This document shows positions 41,425-47,668 of a stretch of DNA of 47,668 nt, piece by piece (position 1 is the first letter of the stretch; each line of letters begins with the position of its first letter). This DNA comes from UBA1181 sp963626555 (GTDB lineage Bacteria > Bacteroidota > Bacteroidia > Bacteroidales > Paludibacteraceae). Made by a program: the position numbers and the translations under genes. The stretch is taken from contig CAVFXQ010000020.1 in assembly GCA_963626555.1 (NCBI GenBank), positions 1 through 47,668 on the forward strand, given 5' to 3'. The notes below the pieces were generated by a model. It did not search any database. It saw only the letters and a list, made by a program, of their open reading frames with translations, and had not been told where the DNA came from.

Positions 41425-41859
41425 ATGAAGAAACTAATAGCAACATTGGTAGGAGTCTCTGTGATGGCAGGGTGCAGTCAAGAGTCTGTAAATGTGGATT
41501 TTAAGGAAGGAACTCGCTATTTTGTTAGGAATGATGTAGATAAAGTTCCATTAGTTTTGAACTCGGAGGCAGAACGCGATAGCGTGTTAGGAATGGCTGC
41601 CGTGATGGGTGAAGGAGGACTTCCAACGGAGATTGATTTTTCCAAGGAGGCTGTCATAAACATTGCATTGCCTGAAACAAATTGTCCTACAGACTTGCGA
41701 GTGAAGAGTGTCGTTCAAAAGGGTGACTCTTTGGTAGTTTCATACGAGGCGATACGTCAGAAAGAGGGAAGTTATACGATGCGTCCCTATACGATGGTGA
41801 TTGTTTCCAAAAGTGTAATGCAGCAATCTCCTAATGTTCGGTTGGAAGAGGTGAAATAG
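41425..41859 (+). CDS. PrcB-like small lipoprotein
   Basis: 144 residues. The signal ends in VMAGC, lipidating C17. The mature part has the order IDFSKEAVINIALPET, then NCPTDLRVKSVVQKGDSLVVSYEA, then RPYTMVIVSKS, which follows the PrcB C-terminal domain pattern (DF.K..V, a conserved Thr/Gly turn, a final PY.IV strand). In Treponema PrcB stabilises a dentilisin-type protease; no protease gene is adjacent here, so that role is not implied. Short, single-gene unit ending at a shared terminator. Confidence 0.55.
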   Translation: MKKLIATLVGVSVMAGCSQESVNVDFKEGTRYFVRNDVDKVPLVLNSEAERDSVLGMAAVMGEGGLPTEIDFSKEAVINIALPETNCPTDLRVKSVVQKGDSLVVSYEAIRQKEGSYTMRPYTMVIVSKSVMQQSPNVRLEEVK

Positions 41860-41978
41860 TTTTTATAGAAGATATTCACTCTAAAGTTGACGGACGAAGA
41901 CAAGCAGTTGCGAAATTGGGCAATCGTGGAGAGGATAGTGAGTTAGACTTTGGTTTATAGATTACAAATTCTATATTG

Positions 41979-42013
41979 AAAGGGGAGTGGCACTATATGA
42001 GGCACTCCCCTTT
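41979..42013. terminator. Shared terminator between the PrcB-like gene and pyrF
   Basis: A perfect 11-bp inverted repeat (41979-41989 with 42003-42013) lies between two convergent genes, with short T or A runs at each side, so it could act for both. Confidence 0.7.
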
Positions 42014-42033
42014 ATATGTCAGAAAAATAGACT

Positions 42034-42873
42034 TTATTTAAGAGCTTTCAAGTATTCTGCCATCTGAAGTTGAACAGTCTTGGCGGCCTCACGAGCTTTC
42101 TCTGCATAGTCTTCGCCATTTGAGGCGTAGATGATTCCACGAGAAGAGTTGACCAACAAACCACACTGGCTGTTCATACCGTGTTTTACTACTTCCTCTA
42201 AACTTCCGCCTTGAGCTCCGATACCTGGAACCAAAAGGAAATGGTTAGGTATGATTTTACGAATATCGCTCAACATTTCGGCTTTTGTAGCGCCAACGAC
42301 ATACATCATAGCATCTTCGTTTGCCCATTTCTGAGAAGTCTTCAAAACTTTCTCGTAGAGTTTGTCACCGTCTTCCTTGTTCTCAGTGAATTGGAAATCA
42401 AACGCACCCTTGTTAGAAGTCAAAGCCAAAAGGATCACCCATTTTCCTTCATGTTTCAAGAAAGGTGTGACGGAGTCCTCACCCATGTAGGGGGCAACGG
42501 TAACAGCATCTACGCCTAATCCATCAAAGAAAGATTGCGCATACATAGCGGAAGTGTTGCCAATATCTCCACGTTTAGCGTCGGCAATGATAAACTGGTC
42601 AGGGTAGTTTGTGCGGATATAGTCAATCGTTTTTTCCAAGGAGATCCATCCTGCAACGCCCAAGCTCTCGTAGAAAGCTAAGTTTGGTTTATAGGCGACG
42701 CAGAGGTCTGCTGTGGCATCAACGATACTCTTGTTAAATTCAAAAACAGGATCATAGTCGTCGCTCTCACGATCAAATAGGAACTCAGGAATTTTATTTA
42801 CGTCAGTGTCCAATCCTACACATAGGAATGAATTTTTTCGTTTGATATTCTCAAACAATTCTTCTCTATTCAT
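42034..42873 (-). CDS. pyrF: Orotidine 5'-phosphate decarboxylase
   Basis: 279 residues from the ATG at 42873. A frame extending to 42912 would overlap the -7 element at 42910-42917 and is rejected. Features: LCVGLDTDVNKIP near the start, the catalytic DAKRGDIGNT motif, and LLVPGIGAQGG with the phosphate-binding loop. This longer form is the type-2 OMP decarboxylase found in Bacteroidetes and Actinobacteria, which removes CO2 from OMP to make UMP. Confidence 0.95.
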   Translation of the reverse strand: MNREELFENIKRKNSFLCVGLDTDVNKIPEFLFDRESDDYDPVFEFNKSIVDATADLCVAYKPNLAFYESLGVAGWISLEKTIDYIRTNYPDQFIIADAKRGDIGNTSAMYAQSFFDGLGVDAVTVAPYMGEDSVTPFLKHEGKWVILLALTSNKGAFDFQFTENKEDGDKLYEKVLKTSQKWANEDAMMYVVGATKAEMLSDIRKIIPNHFLLVPGIGAQGGSLEEVVKHGMNSQCGLLVNSSRGIIYASNGEDYAEKAREAAKTVQLQMAEYLKALK

Positions 42874-42909
42874 TGTTTTATATACTTTATGTTTCATATT
42901 ACAACACTG

Positions 42910-42917
42910 CAAATTTA
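42910..42917 (-). promoter_or_regulatory. Candidate -7 element of pyrF
   Basis: Minus-strand TAAATTTG, a full TAnnTTTG match, 36 nt before the ATG at 42873. Confidence 0.55.
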
Positions 42918-42989
42918 CATTATTAGATAGAATTATTTGACTTTGTGAATTGTTTAATTGTCGTGTTTACTCAGCTTCCGCATTTTCAT

Positions 42990-42997
42990 TATCTTTG
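42990..42997 (+). promoter_or_regulatory. Candidate -7 element of the UvrD-like helicase gene
   Basis: TATCTTTG, a full TAnnTTTG match, with TTTA about 20 nt upstream and 27 nt before the ATG at 43025; divergent from the pyrF promoter. Confidence 0.55.
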
Positions 42998-43024
42998 TAT
43001 GATTTGTAAAAAAATAGGTAAAAC

Positions 43025-45034
43025 ATGGCAGAATTGAACGAACAGCAGCGTGCAGCGGCGGAATTTGCAGGAAAACACCTATTGGTGATGGCGGGGGCGG
43101 GAACAGGAAAGACACGTACGATTATTGCACGAGCGCAATACCTAATTCAGTCGGGTGTCGCTCCCTATCGCATCTTAATTCTGAGTTTTACGAGAAAGTC
43201 TGCCCGAGAGATTGTAGAACGCATCAAATTAGAGATGAGTGGCATTCCTTTGGAGGGCTTACGAGGTCAGACGTTCCACTCGTGGTGTATGGACATTATC
43301 ACCAATAATCCGAAAGTATTCGCATATCACGACTATACGTTGCTTGACGAGGACGATCGAGAAAGTTGTATCAAACTGCTATGTGGAAAAGGATTGAAAG
43401 ACAAGGAGAAACACGTCATCAAACCTGCCGATGTGTTGGATATATATTCGTATGCCGTAAATGCTCGTTGTTCGTTGACGGATGCTATGCGTACGAAGCT
43501 TTATGGCAATTCAATAGCAGACGAGGCTTCGATTTTAAAGAGTATAGAATTAAATAAGCCTGTGTATGAGGAAGTTATCCGTCGTTATTTTTCGTATAAA
43601 ACAGTACATAAATACATAGACTATGATGATATTCTAAACATCGTAGCAAAAGGATTGCAGAAGAATGAAGAGGCACGCAAATTTATAGCGGGTCGGTATG
43701 ATTATATTTTGGTGGATGAGATGCAAGATACCAATCCGTTGCAGTATCAGCTTTTGAGTTCCTTTTATGAAAATTGCCATTTGTTCTGTGTGGGAGATGA
43801 TGCGCAGAGTATATATGCATTTCGTGGAGCAGATTTCAAGACAATGCATAATTTCACGAAAATGGTTCCAGAAGCTGAGCGCATGAATCTAACCATCAAC
43901 TATCGTTCCACCCAAAATATTCTGAATCTTTCAAATTGGATTTTGAACAATTCTCCTCTTCAGTATAATAAGAACTTGATGTCTGTTCGTGGGGCAGGAA
44001 GCAAGCCAGTTTTCGTGACTTGTAAGGATGAATGGGATGAGGCGAATGATGTAACCGAAAAGATAAAGCGAAGTATTTCAGAGAAAGGGTTGAACTATTC
44101 TGACAATATGGTGATGTGTCGTTCTCTTTATGGTTTGCGTACTGTGGAGTCAATGTGTATTTCGAAACATATACCTTATATTGTCTATGGGGGATTGAGT
44201 TTGATGCAGTCGAAGCATGTACGTGATTTGGTTGCGCCGATGCGCATTGTTGCGAATTTCAAGGATGAATTAGCATGGATGCGATATTTGTTGCTATGGA
44301 AGGGAATTGGAGAGATCACAGCCACGAAAATCATCAACGATGTGATTGTTGAGGATACGTTGGATCAATGTTTGGATAAATTGGTGGGAAGTGGTTTGCA
44401 AGAGGAGATTTCTCTCACGCTCAATAATATTAAGAATCTGCAATTTGAACCTGCTCTCGCTATCACAAAGACATTAGAGACAATGGAAGTTCGATTGAAA
44501 GAGATCTACAAAGATGAATGGGAATGGCGTAAGCAGGATTTTGATGTCCTTTGCGAAGTGGCTGTCGGGACGAGCGGAATTATGGAATTCGTTTCAGAGT
44601 ATGTATTGGATCCAAAATTGGAGACGACTGTCAAACAAGGAGAAGCAGGAGAGAAGGACAATGTTATTCTGACGACTATTCATTCATCCAAAGGATTAGA
44701 GTCTTCAATTTGTTACCTTTTGAAAGCCTCGCCAGCCTCATATCCGACAACACGTGCGGTGGAGAATGGCATTGATGCAATAGAAGAAGAACGTCGTTGC
44801 TTGTATGTTGCCTTGACTCGTGCCAAAGATGAATTGCACATCTATCGAAATATTCATTCACATCATGTAGACACACAGAATGGAGAACAATCGGATGTTT
44901 TGTATTTCTTTAACAATGTACCGAATGAACTTTATGAAAGTGAGACGACCCCGAAAGTAGGTAGAATTGAAACCTCAGAATATAAAGGCGAAGCTATTGG
45001 AACAGATATTTTGGGAGAATTTGACTTCAGTTGA
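43025..45034 (+). CDS. UvrD/Rep-type superfamily 1 DNA helicase
   Basis: 669 residues. Helicase motif I is GAGTGKT (K29), motif Ia ILSFTRKSA, motif II LVDEMQDTNP, motif III GDDAQSIYAFRGAD, motif IV NYRS, motif V TIHSSKGLE and motif VI YVALTRAKDEL. All are intact, so an active 3'-5' translocase is expected. It is shorter than UvrD/PcrA (about 720-750) and lacks their long C-terminal tail, so the exact subfamily (UvrD, Rep or another) is left open. Motif II reads DEMQ in place of the usual DEFQ/DEYQ. Own promoter. Confidence 0.9.
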   Translation: MAELNEQQRAAAEFAGKHLLVMAGAGTGKTRTIIARAQYLIQSGVAPYRILILSFTRKSAREIVERIKLEMSGIPLEGLRGQTFHSWCMDIITNNPKVFAYHDYTLLDEDDRESCIKLLCGKGLKDKEKHVIKPADVLDIYSYAVNARCSLTDAMRTKLYGNSIADEASILKSIELNKPVYEEVIRRYFSYKTVHKYIDYDDILNIVAKGLQKNEEARKFIAGRYDYILVDEMQDTNPLQYQLLSSFYENCHLFCVGDDAQSIYAFRGADFKTMHNFTKMVPEAERMNLTINYRSTQNILNLSNWILNNSPLQYNKNLMSVRGAGSKPVFVTCKDEWDEANDVTEKIKRSISEKGLNYSDNMVMCRSLYGLRTVESMCISKHIPYIVYGGLSLMQSKHVRDLVAPMRIVANFKDELAWMRYLLLWKGIGEITATKIINDVIVEDTLDQCLDKLVGSGLQEEISLTLNNIKNLQFEPALAITKTLETMEVRLKEIYKDEWEWRKQDFDVLCEVAVGTSGIMEFVSEYVLDPKLETTVKQGEAGEKDNVILTTIHSSKGLESSICYLLKASPASYPTTRAVENGIDAIEEERRCLYVALTRAKDELHIYRNIHSHHVDTQNGEQSDVLYFFNNVPNELYESETTPKVGRIETSEYKGEAIGTDILGEFDFS

Positions 45035-45058
45035 CGATCACTCAAACAATTATTGCAC

Positions 45059-45066
45059 TACCTTTG
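45059..45066 (+). promoter_or_regulatory. Candidate -7 element of the EamA transporter gene
   Basis: TACCTTTG, a full TAnnTTTG match. The expected transcript start (~45073) supports the ATG at 45106 over the one at 45082. Confidence 0.5.
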
Positions 45067-45105
45067 CACAGTCAAAATTGAATGTTGATTAAATTAAGGG
45101 AAACT

Positions 45106-45996
45106 ATGAATACAAACTTAAAGGGCTATGTAGCAGCGGTGTTTTCTGCGATTTGCTATGGAATGAATCCTTTGGGAGCGTTGTCGCTGTACAAGATGGG
45201 ATTTAATCCTGATTCAGCTTTATTCTTTAGATTTGCAGTGGCGACAATATTTTTGGCTATTGCCGTGTTGGTACGGAAAGAGTCATTTAGGTTGTCTCGT
45301 AAAGAATTGATTTATCTTGCAGCATTGGGATTTGTGTTTGGTTTGTCATCTCTTACATACTATGGAAGTTTTGTTTACATGGATGCGGGGATAGCCTCGA
45401 CGTTGCTGTTTATTTATCCCGTTATGGTTGCGGTGATAATGGCGGTTTTCTTCCATGAAAGATTGACATATCCGATGATGGTTTCCATTGTGGTAGCGTT
45501 GTTAGGAGTCTGTGTCCTTTATTATGGAGCAGAGATGAGTTTGAATGCGGTGGGTGTTGCATTGGTGTTAATATCTGCTCTTTCGTATGCGCTCTACTTA
45601 GTGATAGTGAATCGTGCGAATCTCAACATATCAGCCTTTAAACTGACTTTCTATTCATCATTTTTCTGTGCAGTAGTAGTTCTCCTTCATTCTTTGACAA
45701 CGAAACAGGCGCATCTTATATGGCCGACGACAACAGATTCGTGGGGCTATATTCTGATTTTGGCTATATTTCCAGGTCTGCTCTCTCTCGTTTTGATGGC
45801 AGTGGCAGTAAAACATATAGGAAGTACGAAGACGGCTATTTTTGGTGCTTTAGAGCCTGTAACCGCTATTTGTATTGGCGTTTTTGTCTTTGGAGAAGTC
45901 ATAACGCAACGTATCATCTTTGGAATCTTTTTGATATTGGTAGCGGTGACTTTAATTGTTGTTACTAATAAGAAGAAGGTAGTTTCTAGTAAATAG
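45106..45996 (+). CDS. EamA-family (DMT superfamily) transporter
   Basis: 296 residues from the ATG at 45106, which has AAGGGA just upstream; an ATG at 45082 is possible but would leave almost no leader. About ten hydrophobic helices form two EamA repeats, the second starting near residue 150 and holding GALEPVTAICIGVFVFGE, the conserved signature near the end of such proteins. These carriers move amino acids, nucleotides or drugs across the inner membrane; the substrate is unknown. Confidence 0.88.
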   Translation: MNTNLKGYVAAVFSAICYGMNPLGALSLYKMGFNPDSALFFRFAVATIFLAIAVLVRKESFRLSRKELIYLAALGFVFGLSSLTYYGSFVYMDAGIASTLLFIYPVMVAVIMAVFFHERLTYPMMVSIVVALLGVCVLYYGAEMSLNAVGVALVLISALSYALYLVIVNRANLNISAFKLTFYSSFFCAVVVLLHSLTTKQAHLIWPTTTDSWGYILILAIFPGLLSLVLMAVAVKHIGSTKTAIFGALEPVTAICIGVFVFGEVITQRIIFGIFLILVAVTLIVVTNKKKVVSSK

Positions 45997-46065
45997 ATAG
46001 GGTAGTCGTTGTTTGTCCTTATATTACAAAAGAGGTGAAGAGGACGAAGATTTATAGAAAAGCAC

Positions 46066-46073
46066 TAAATTTG
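46066..46073 (+). promoter_or_regulatory. Candidate -7 element of mnmE
   Basis: TAAATTTG, a full TAnnTTTG match, 26 nt before the mnmE ATG at 46100. No clear -33 element. Confidence 0.5.
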
Positions 46074-46099
46074 CGTTGATTGTAGAGTAAAAAAGGAAA

Positions 46100-47497
46100 A
46101 TGATGAAAGATGCGATTTGTGCGATTTCGACTGCGCCTGGATTGGGTGCTATAGCCGTGGTAAGAGTCTCTGGTTTTAATTCTGTTGATATTGTAGACTC
46201 TATATTCCAGTCTGTTAGGAAAAATTTCACTTTGAAAGAAGCAAAGACTCATACCGCTCATTTTGGTCGATTGCTCTACGATGATGGTAGTGTCTTAGAT
46301 GAGGTGGTGTCTACCGTTTTCTTAGCTCCGAATTCTTTTACGGGGGAGGATAGTGTAGAAATTTCCTGTCATGGTTCTGTTTTTATTCAACATGAGATAT
46401 TGAAATTGTTGCTTTCTCATGGCTGTCGTATGGCGATGGCAGGCGAGTTTACGCAACGTGCTTTTGCGAATGGGAGAATGGATTTGAGTCAGGCGGAGTC
46501 TGTAGCCGACTTGATTGCTTCTCAAAATCGTGCATCACAACGTTTGGCAATGAATCAGATGCGTGGTGGTTTTTCCAAAGAGTTGCAAATATTACGAGAT
46601 CGGTTACTCACGTTTACATCTTTAGTGGAGTTAGAATTAGATTTCGCAGATCACGAAGAGTTGGAATTTGCAGATCGCACTGAGTTGAAGGCATTAGCGG
46701 ATGAAATAGAACAGAAAATAGGTAGATTGAGAAATTCGTTTAGCGTTGGGAATGCTATAAAAAATGGCATACCAGTGTCGATAGTGGGAGAAACGAATGC
46801 AGGAAAATCCACTCTGTTGAATCTGTTGTTGAAAGAAGAAAAAGCGATTGTTTCGGATGTCCATGGTACGACGCGTGATGTTATTGAAGACACGGTTACG
46901 ATGAATGGAATGCAGTTTCGTTTTATAGATACGGCAGGTTTGCGCGAAACAACGGATAAAGTTGAAAAAATAGGTATAGAGCGCAGTTATCGTGAAATAG
47001 AAAAGGCAGTAGTTGTTCTATGGGTAGTGGATGCTTCGCAGTCAGTACAACATTCGGACGAGTTGGCGGAGAAAATCAAACAACATTTGTCAGACCAGAA
47101 ATTGTTGATTGTTTTCAATAAGACAGATTTGATAGACGAAGAAAAGAGAAGAGAGATAAGTGAATATTATAAACAATATTCAGAAAATCAGATCTTTATA
47201 TCAGCAAAAAATGCAGAAAACACAGATGAAGTAGAATCTGTGTTGGTTCAGTCAGCACAGATACCAATGGTGCGAGACGGTGATGTGATGGTGACGAATA
47301 TACGTCATTATGAAGCGTTGAAGAATGCTTATTCCGCTATACGTCGAGTGCAGCAAGGTTTGGAGGACAATATATCAGGCGATTTTTTAAGCCAAGATAT
47401 ACGTGAGTGTATCTATCATTTAGGGGAGATTACAGGAGAAATCACGACGGATGAGGTATTGGGGAATATATTCTCTAAGTTTTGCATTGGAAAGTAA
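46100..47497 (+). CDS. mnmE: MnmE (TrmE): tRNA wobble-uridine modification GTPase
   Basis: 465 residues. The N-terminal folate-binding domain begins DAICAISTAPGLGAIAVVRVSG. A G domain is inserted in the helical domain with G1 GETNAGKS (K236), G3 DTAG and G4 NKTD. The C-terminal motif FCIGK with its cysteine is intact. With MnmG it adds the carboxymethylaminomethyl group at U34 of tRNAs, the same base that MnmA (6920) thiolates. Start at 46100 or the next ATG codon. A strong terminator follows. Confidence 0.96.
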   Translation: MMKDAICAISTAPGLGAIAVVRVSGFNSVDIVDSIFQSVRKNFTLKEAKTHTAHFGRLLYDDGSVLDEVVSTVFLAPNSFTGEDSVEISCHGSVFIQHEILKLLLSHGCRMAMAGEFTQRAFANGRMDLSQAESVADLIASQNRASQRLAMNQMRGGFSKELQILRDRLLTFTSLVELELDFADHEELEFADRTELKALADEIEQKIGRLRNSFSVGNAIKNGIPVSIVGETNAGKSTLLNLLLKEEKAIVSDVHGTTRDVIEDTVTMNGMQFRFIDTAGLRETTDKVEKIGIERSYREIEKAVVVLWVVDASQSVQHSDELAEKIKQHLSDQKLLIVFNKTDLIDEEKRREISEYYKQYSENQIFISAKNAENTDEVESVLVQSAQIPMVRDGDVMVTNIRHYEALKNAYSAIRRVQQGLEDNISGDFLSQDIRECIYHLGEITGEITTDEVLGNIFSKFCIGK

Positions 47498-47506
47498 TTA
47501 AAAATT

Positions 47507-47548
47507 CCATCCGCAACACCTATTTACTGGCCTTGCGGATGGTTTTTT
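47507..47548 (+). terminator. Terminator of mnmE
   Basis: A perfect 10-bp stem (47507-47516 with 47533-47542), 16-base loop, then six T (47543-47548). Confidence 0.88.
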
Positions 47549-47668
47549 ATGTTGTTCGGAATTTTAGCGGACAGCATAAATATGTAATATATTTAACCCC
47601 CCATTTAACCTAATTTTCACTTTTTCTCATTTCTTATCATACGTTTTTCATTTTCAACGTGTTAAATG
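47549..47668. other. AT-rich right edge, no gene seen
   Basis: The last 120 bases are AT-rich with a run of six C at 47598-47603. I see no gene, tRNA or clear promoter; a gene may start just beyond the window. Confidence 0.4.

Noticed and set aside
41876..41960. A short coding-like stretch (LTDEDKQLRNWAIVERI) between the PrcB-like gene and pyrF
   Set aside because: Too short, with no start signal and stops in frame; could be a gene remnant but nothing supports an identity.
42874..42912. An N-terminal extension of pyrF
   Set aside because: It would overlap the -7 promoter element and adds residues not expected in the family.
1..47668. CRISPR arrays, prophage, integrase/attachment sites, tRNA genes and replication origin
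   Set aside because: I looked for regularly spaced repeats, phage or conjugation gene sets, tRNA cloverleaf ends and DnaA-box clusters and saw none that I could support.

Overview
The window is AT-rich chromosomal DNA from a member of the Bacteroidetes, most likely order Bacteroidales. Several things point there. Type IX secretion genes porU and porV sit side by side. A secreted protein carries a C-terminal type IX sorting domain. Promoter-like TAnnTTTG elements recur upstream of genes, Shine-Dalgarno sequences are weak, and the gene neighbourhoods (rlmN-DUF4837-pdxA, FAH-porU-porV-ispF, rplM-rpsI-rpsB-tsf) are typical of the group. Almost everything is core housekeeping DNA. The only mobile-element trace is a decayed, IS66-like transposase fragment just behind the rRNA operon.

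Layout: 1-94, the 3' end of a 5S rRNA gene and its terminator. 95-718, gene-poor DNA with the probable transposase remnant. 719-7981 (+), a periplasmic PpiD/SurA-like chaperone, rlmN, a DUF4837 lipoprotein, pdxA, an amidohydrolase and mnmA. 8093-21134 (-), pgk; a set of pyridoxal/pyridoxamine kinase, clpS, clpA and a T9SS-exported esterase; then FAH-family enzyme, porU, porV, ispF and a LysE-type exporter. 21314-24350 (+), the ribosomal operon rplM-rpsI-rpsB-tsf with two structured leader regions. 24364-27928 (+), a small lipoprotein, a stand-alone AICAR formyltransferase that looks eukaryotic in type, and a Y-family polymerase coupled to a 78-residue partner. 27935-30594 (-), a ModF-like double ABC ATPase, smpB and a Yip1-family membrane protein. 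30709-38461 (+), PBP1A, an alpha-oxoamine synthase (sphingolipid- or sulfonolipid-type candidate), guanine deaminase, comF, an acidic-tailed lipoprotein and dnaG. 38512-40112 (-), a LolC/E-like permease and rbfA. 40209-47548, dprA, a PrcB-like lipoprotein, pyrF (-), a UvrD-like helicase, an EamA transporter and mnmE.

Functional themes: translation and tRNA/rRNA modification (RlmN, MnmA, MnmE, RbfA, SmpB, L13, S9, S2, EF-Ts); protein quality control (PpiD-like, ClpS/ClpA); envelope and secretion (PorU, PorV, PBP1A, Lol-like permease, lipoproteins); DNA processing (DnaG, DprA, ComF, UvrD-like helicase, Y-family polymerase); vitamin B6 and nucleotide metabolism (PdxA, B6 kinase, AICARFT, guanine deaminase, PyrF).

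No wholly new multi-gene system stands out. The points most worth a second look are the polymerase with its small partner, the eukaryote-like AICARFT lacking an IMP cyclohydrolase domain, the structured rpsI-rpsB intergenic leader, the perfect clamp-binding-type motif in DprA, and three promoters placed exactly 19 nt before their start codons. All family assignments were made by reading motifs and from memory of families; no database search was run.
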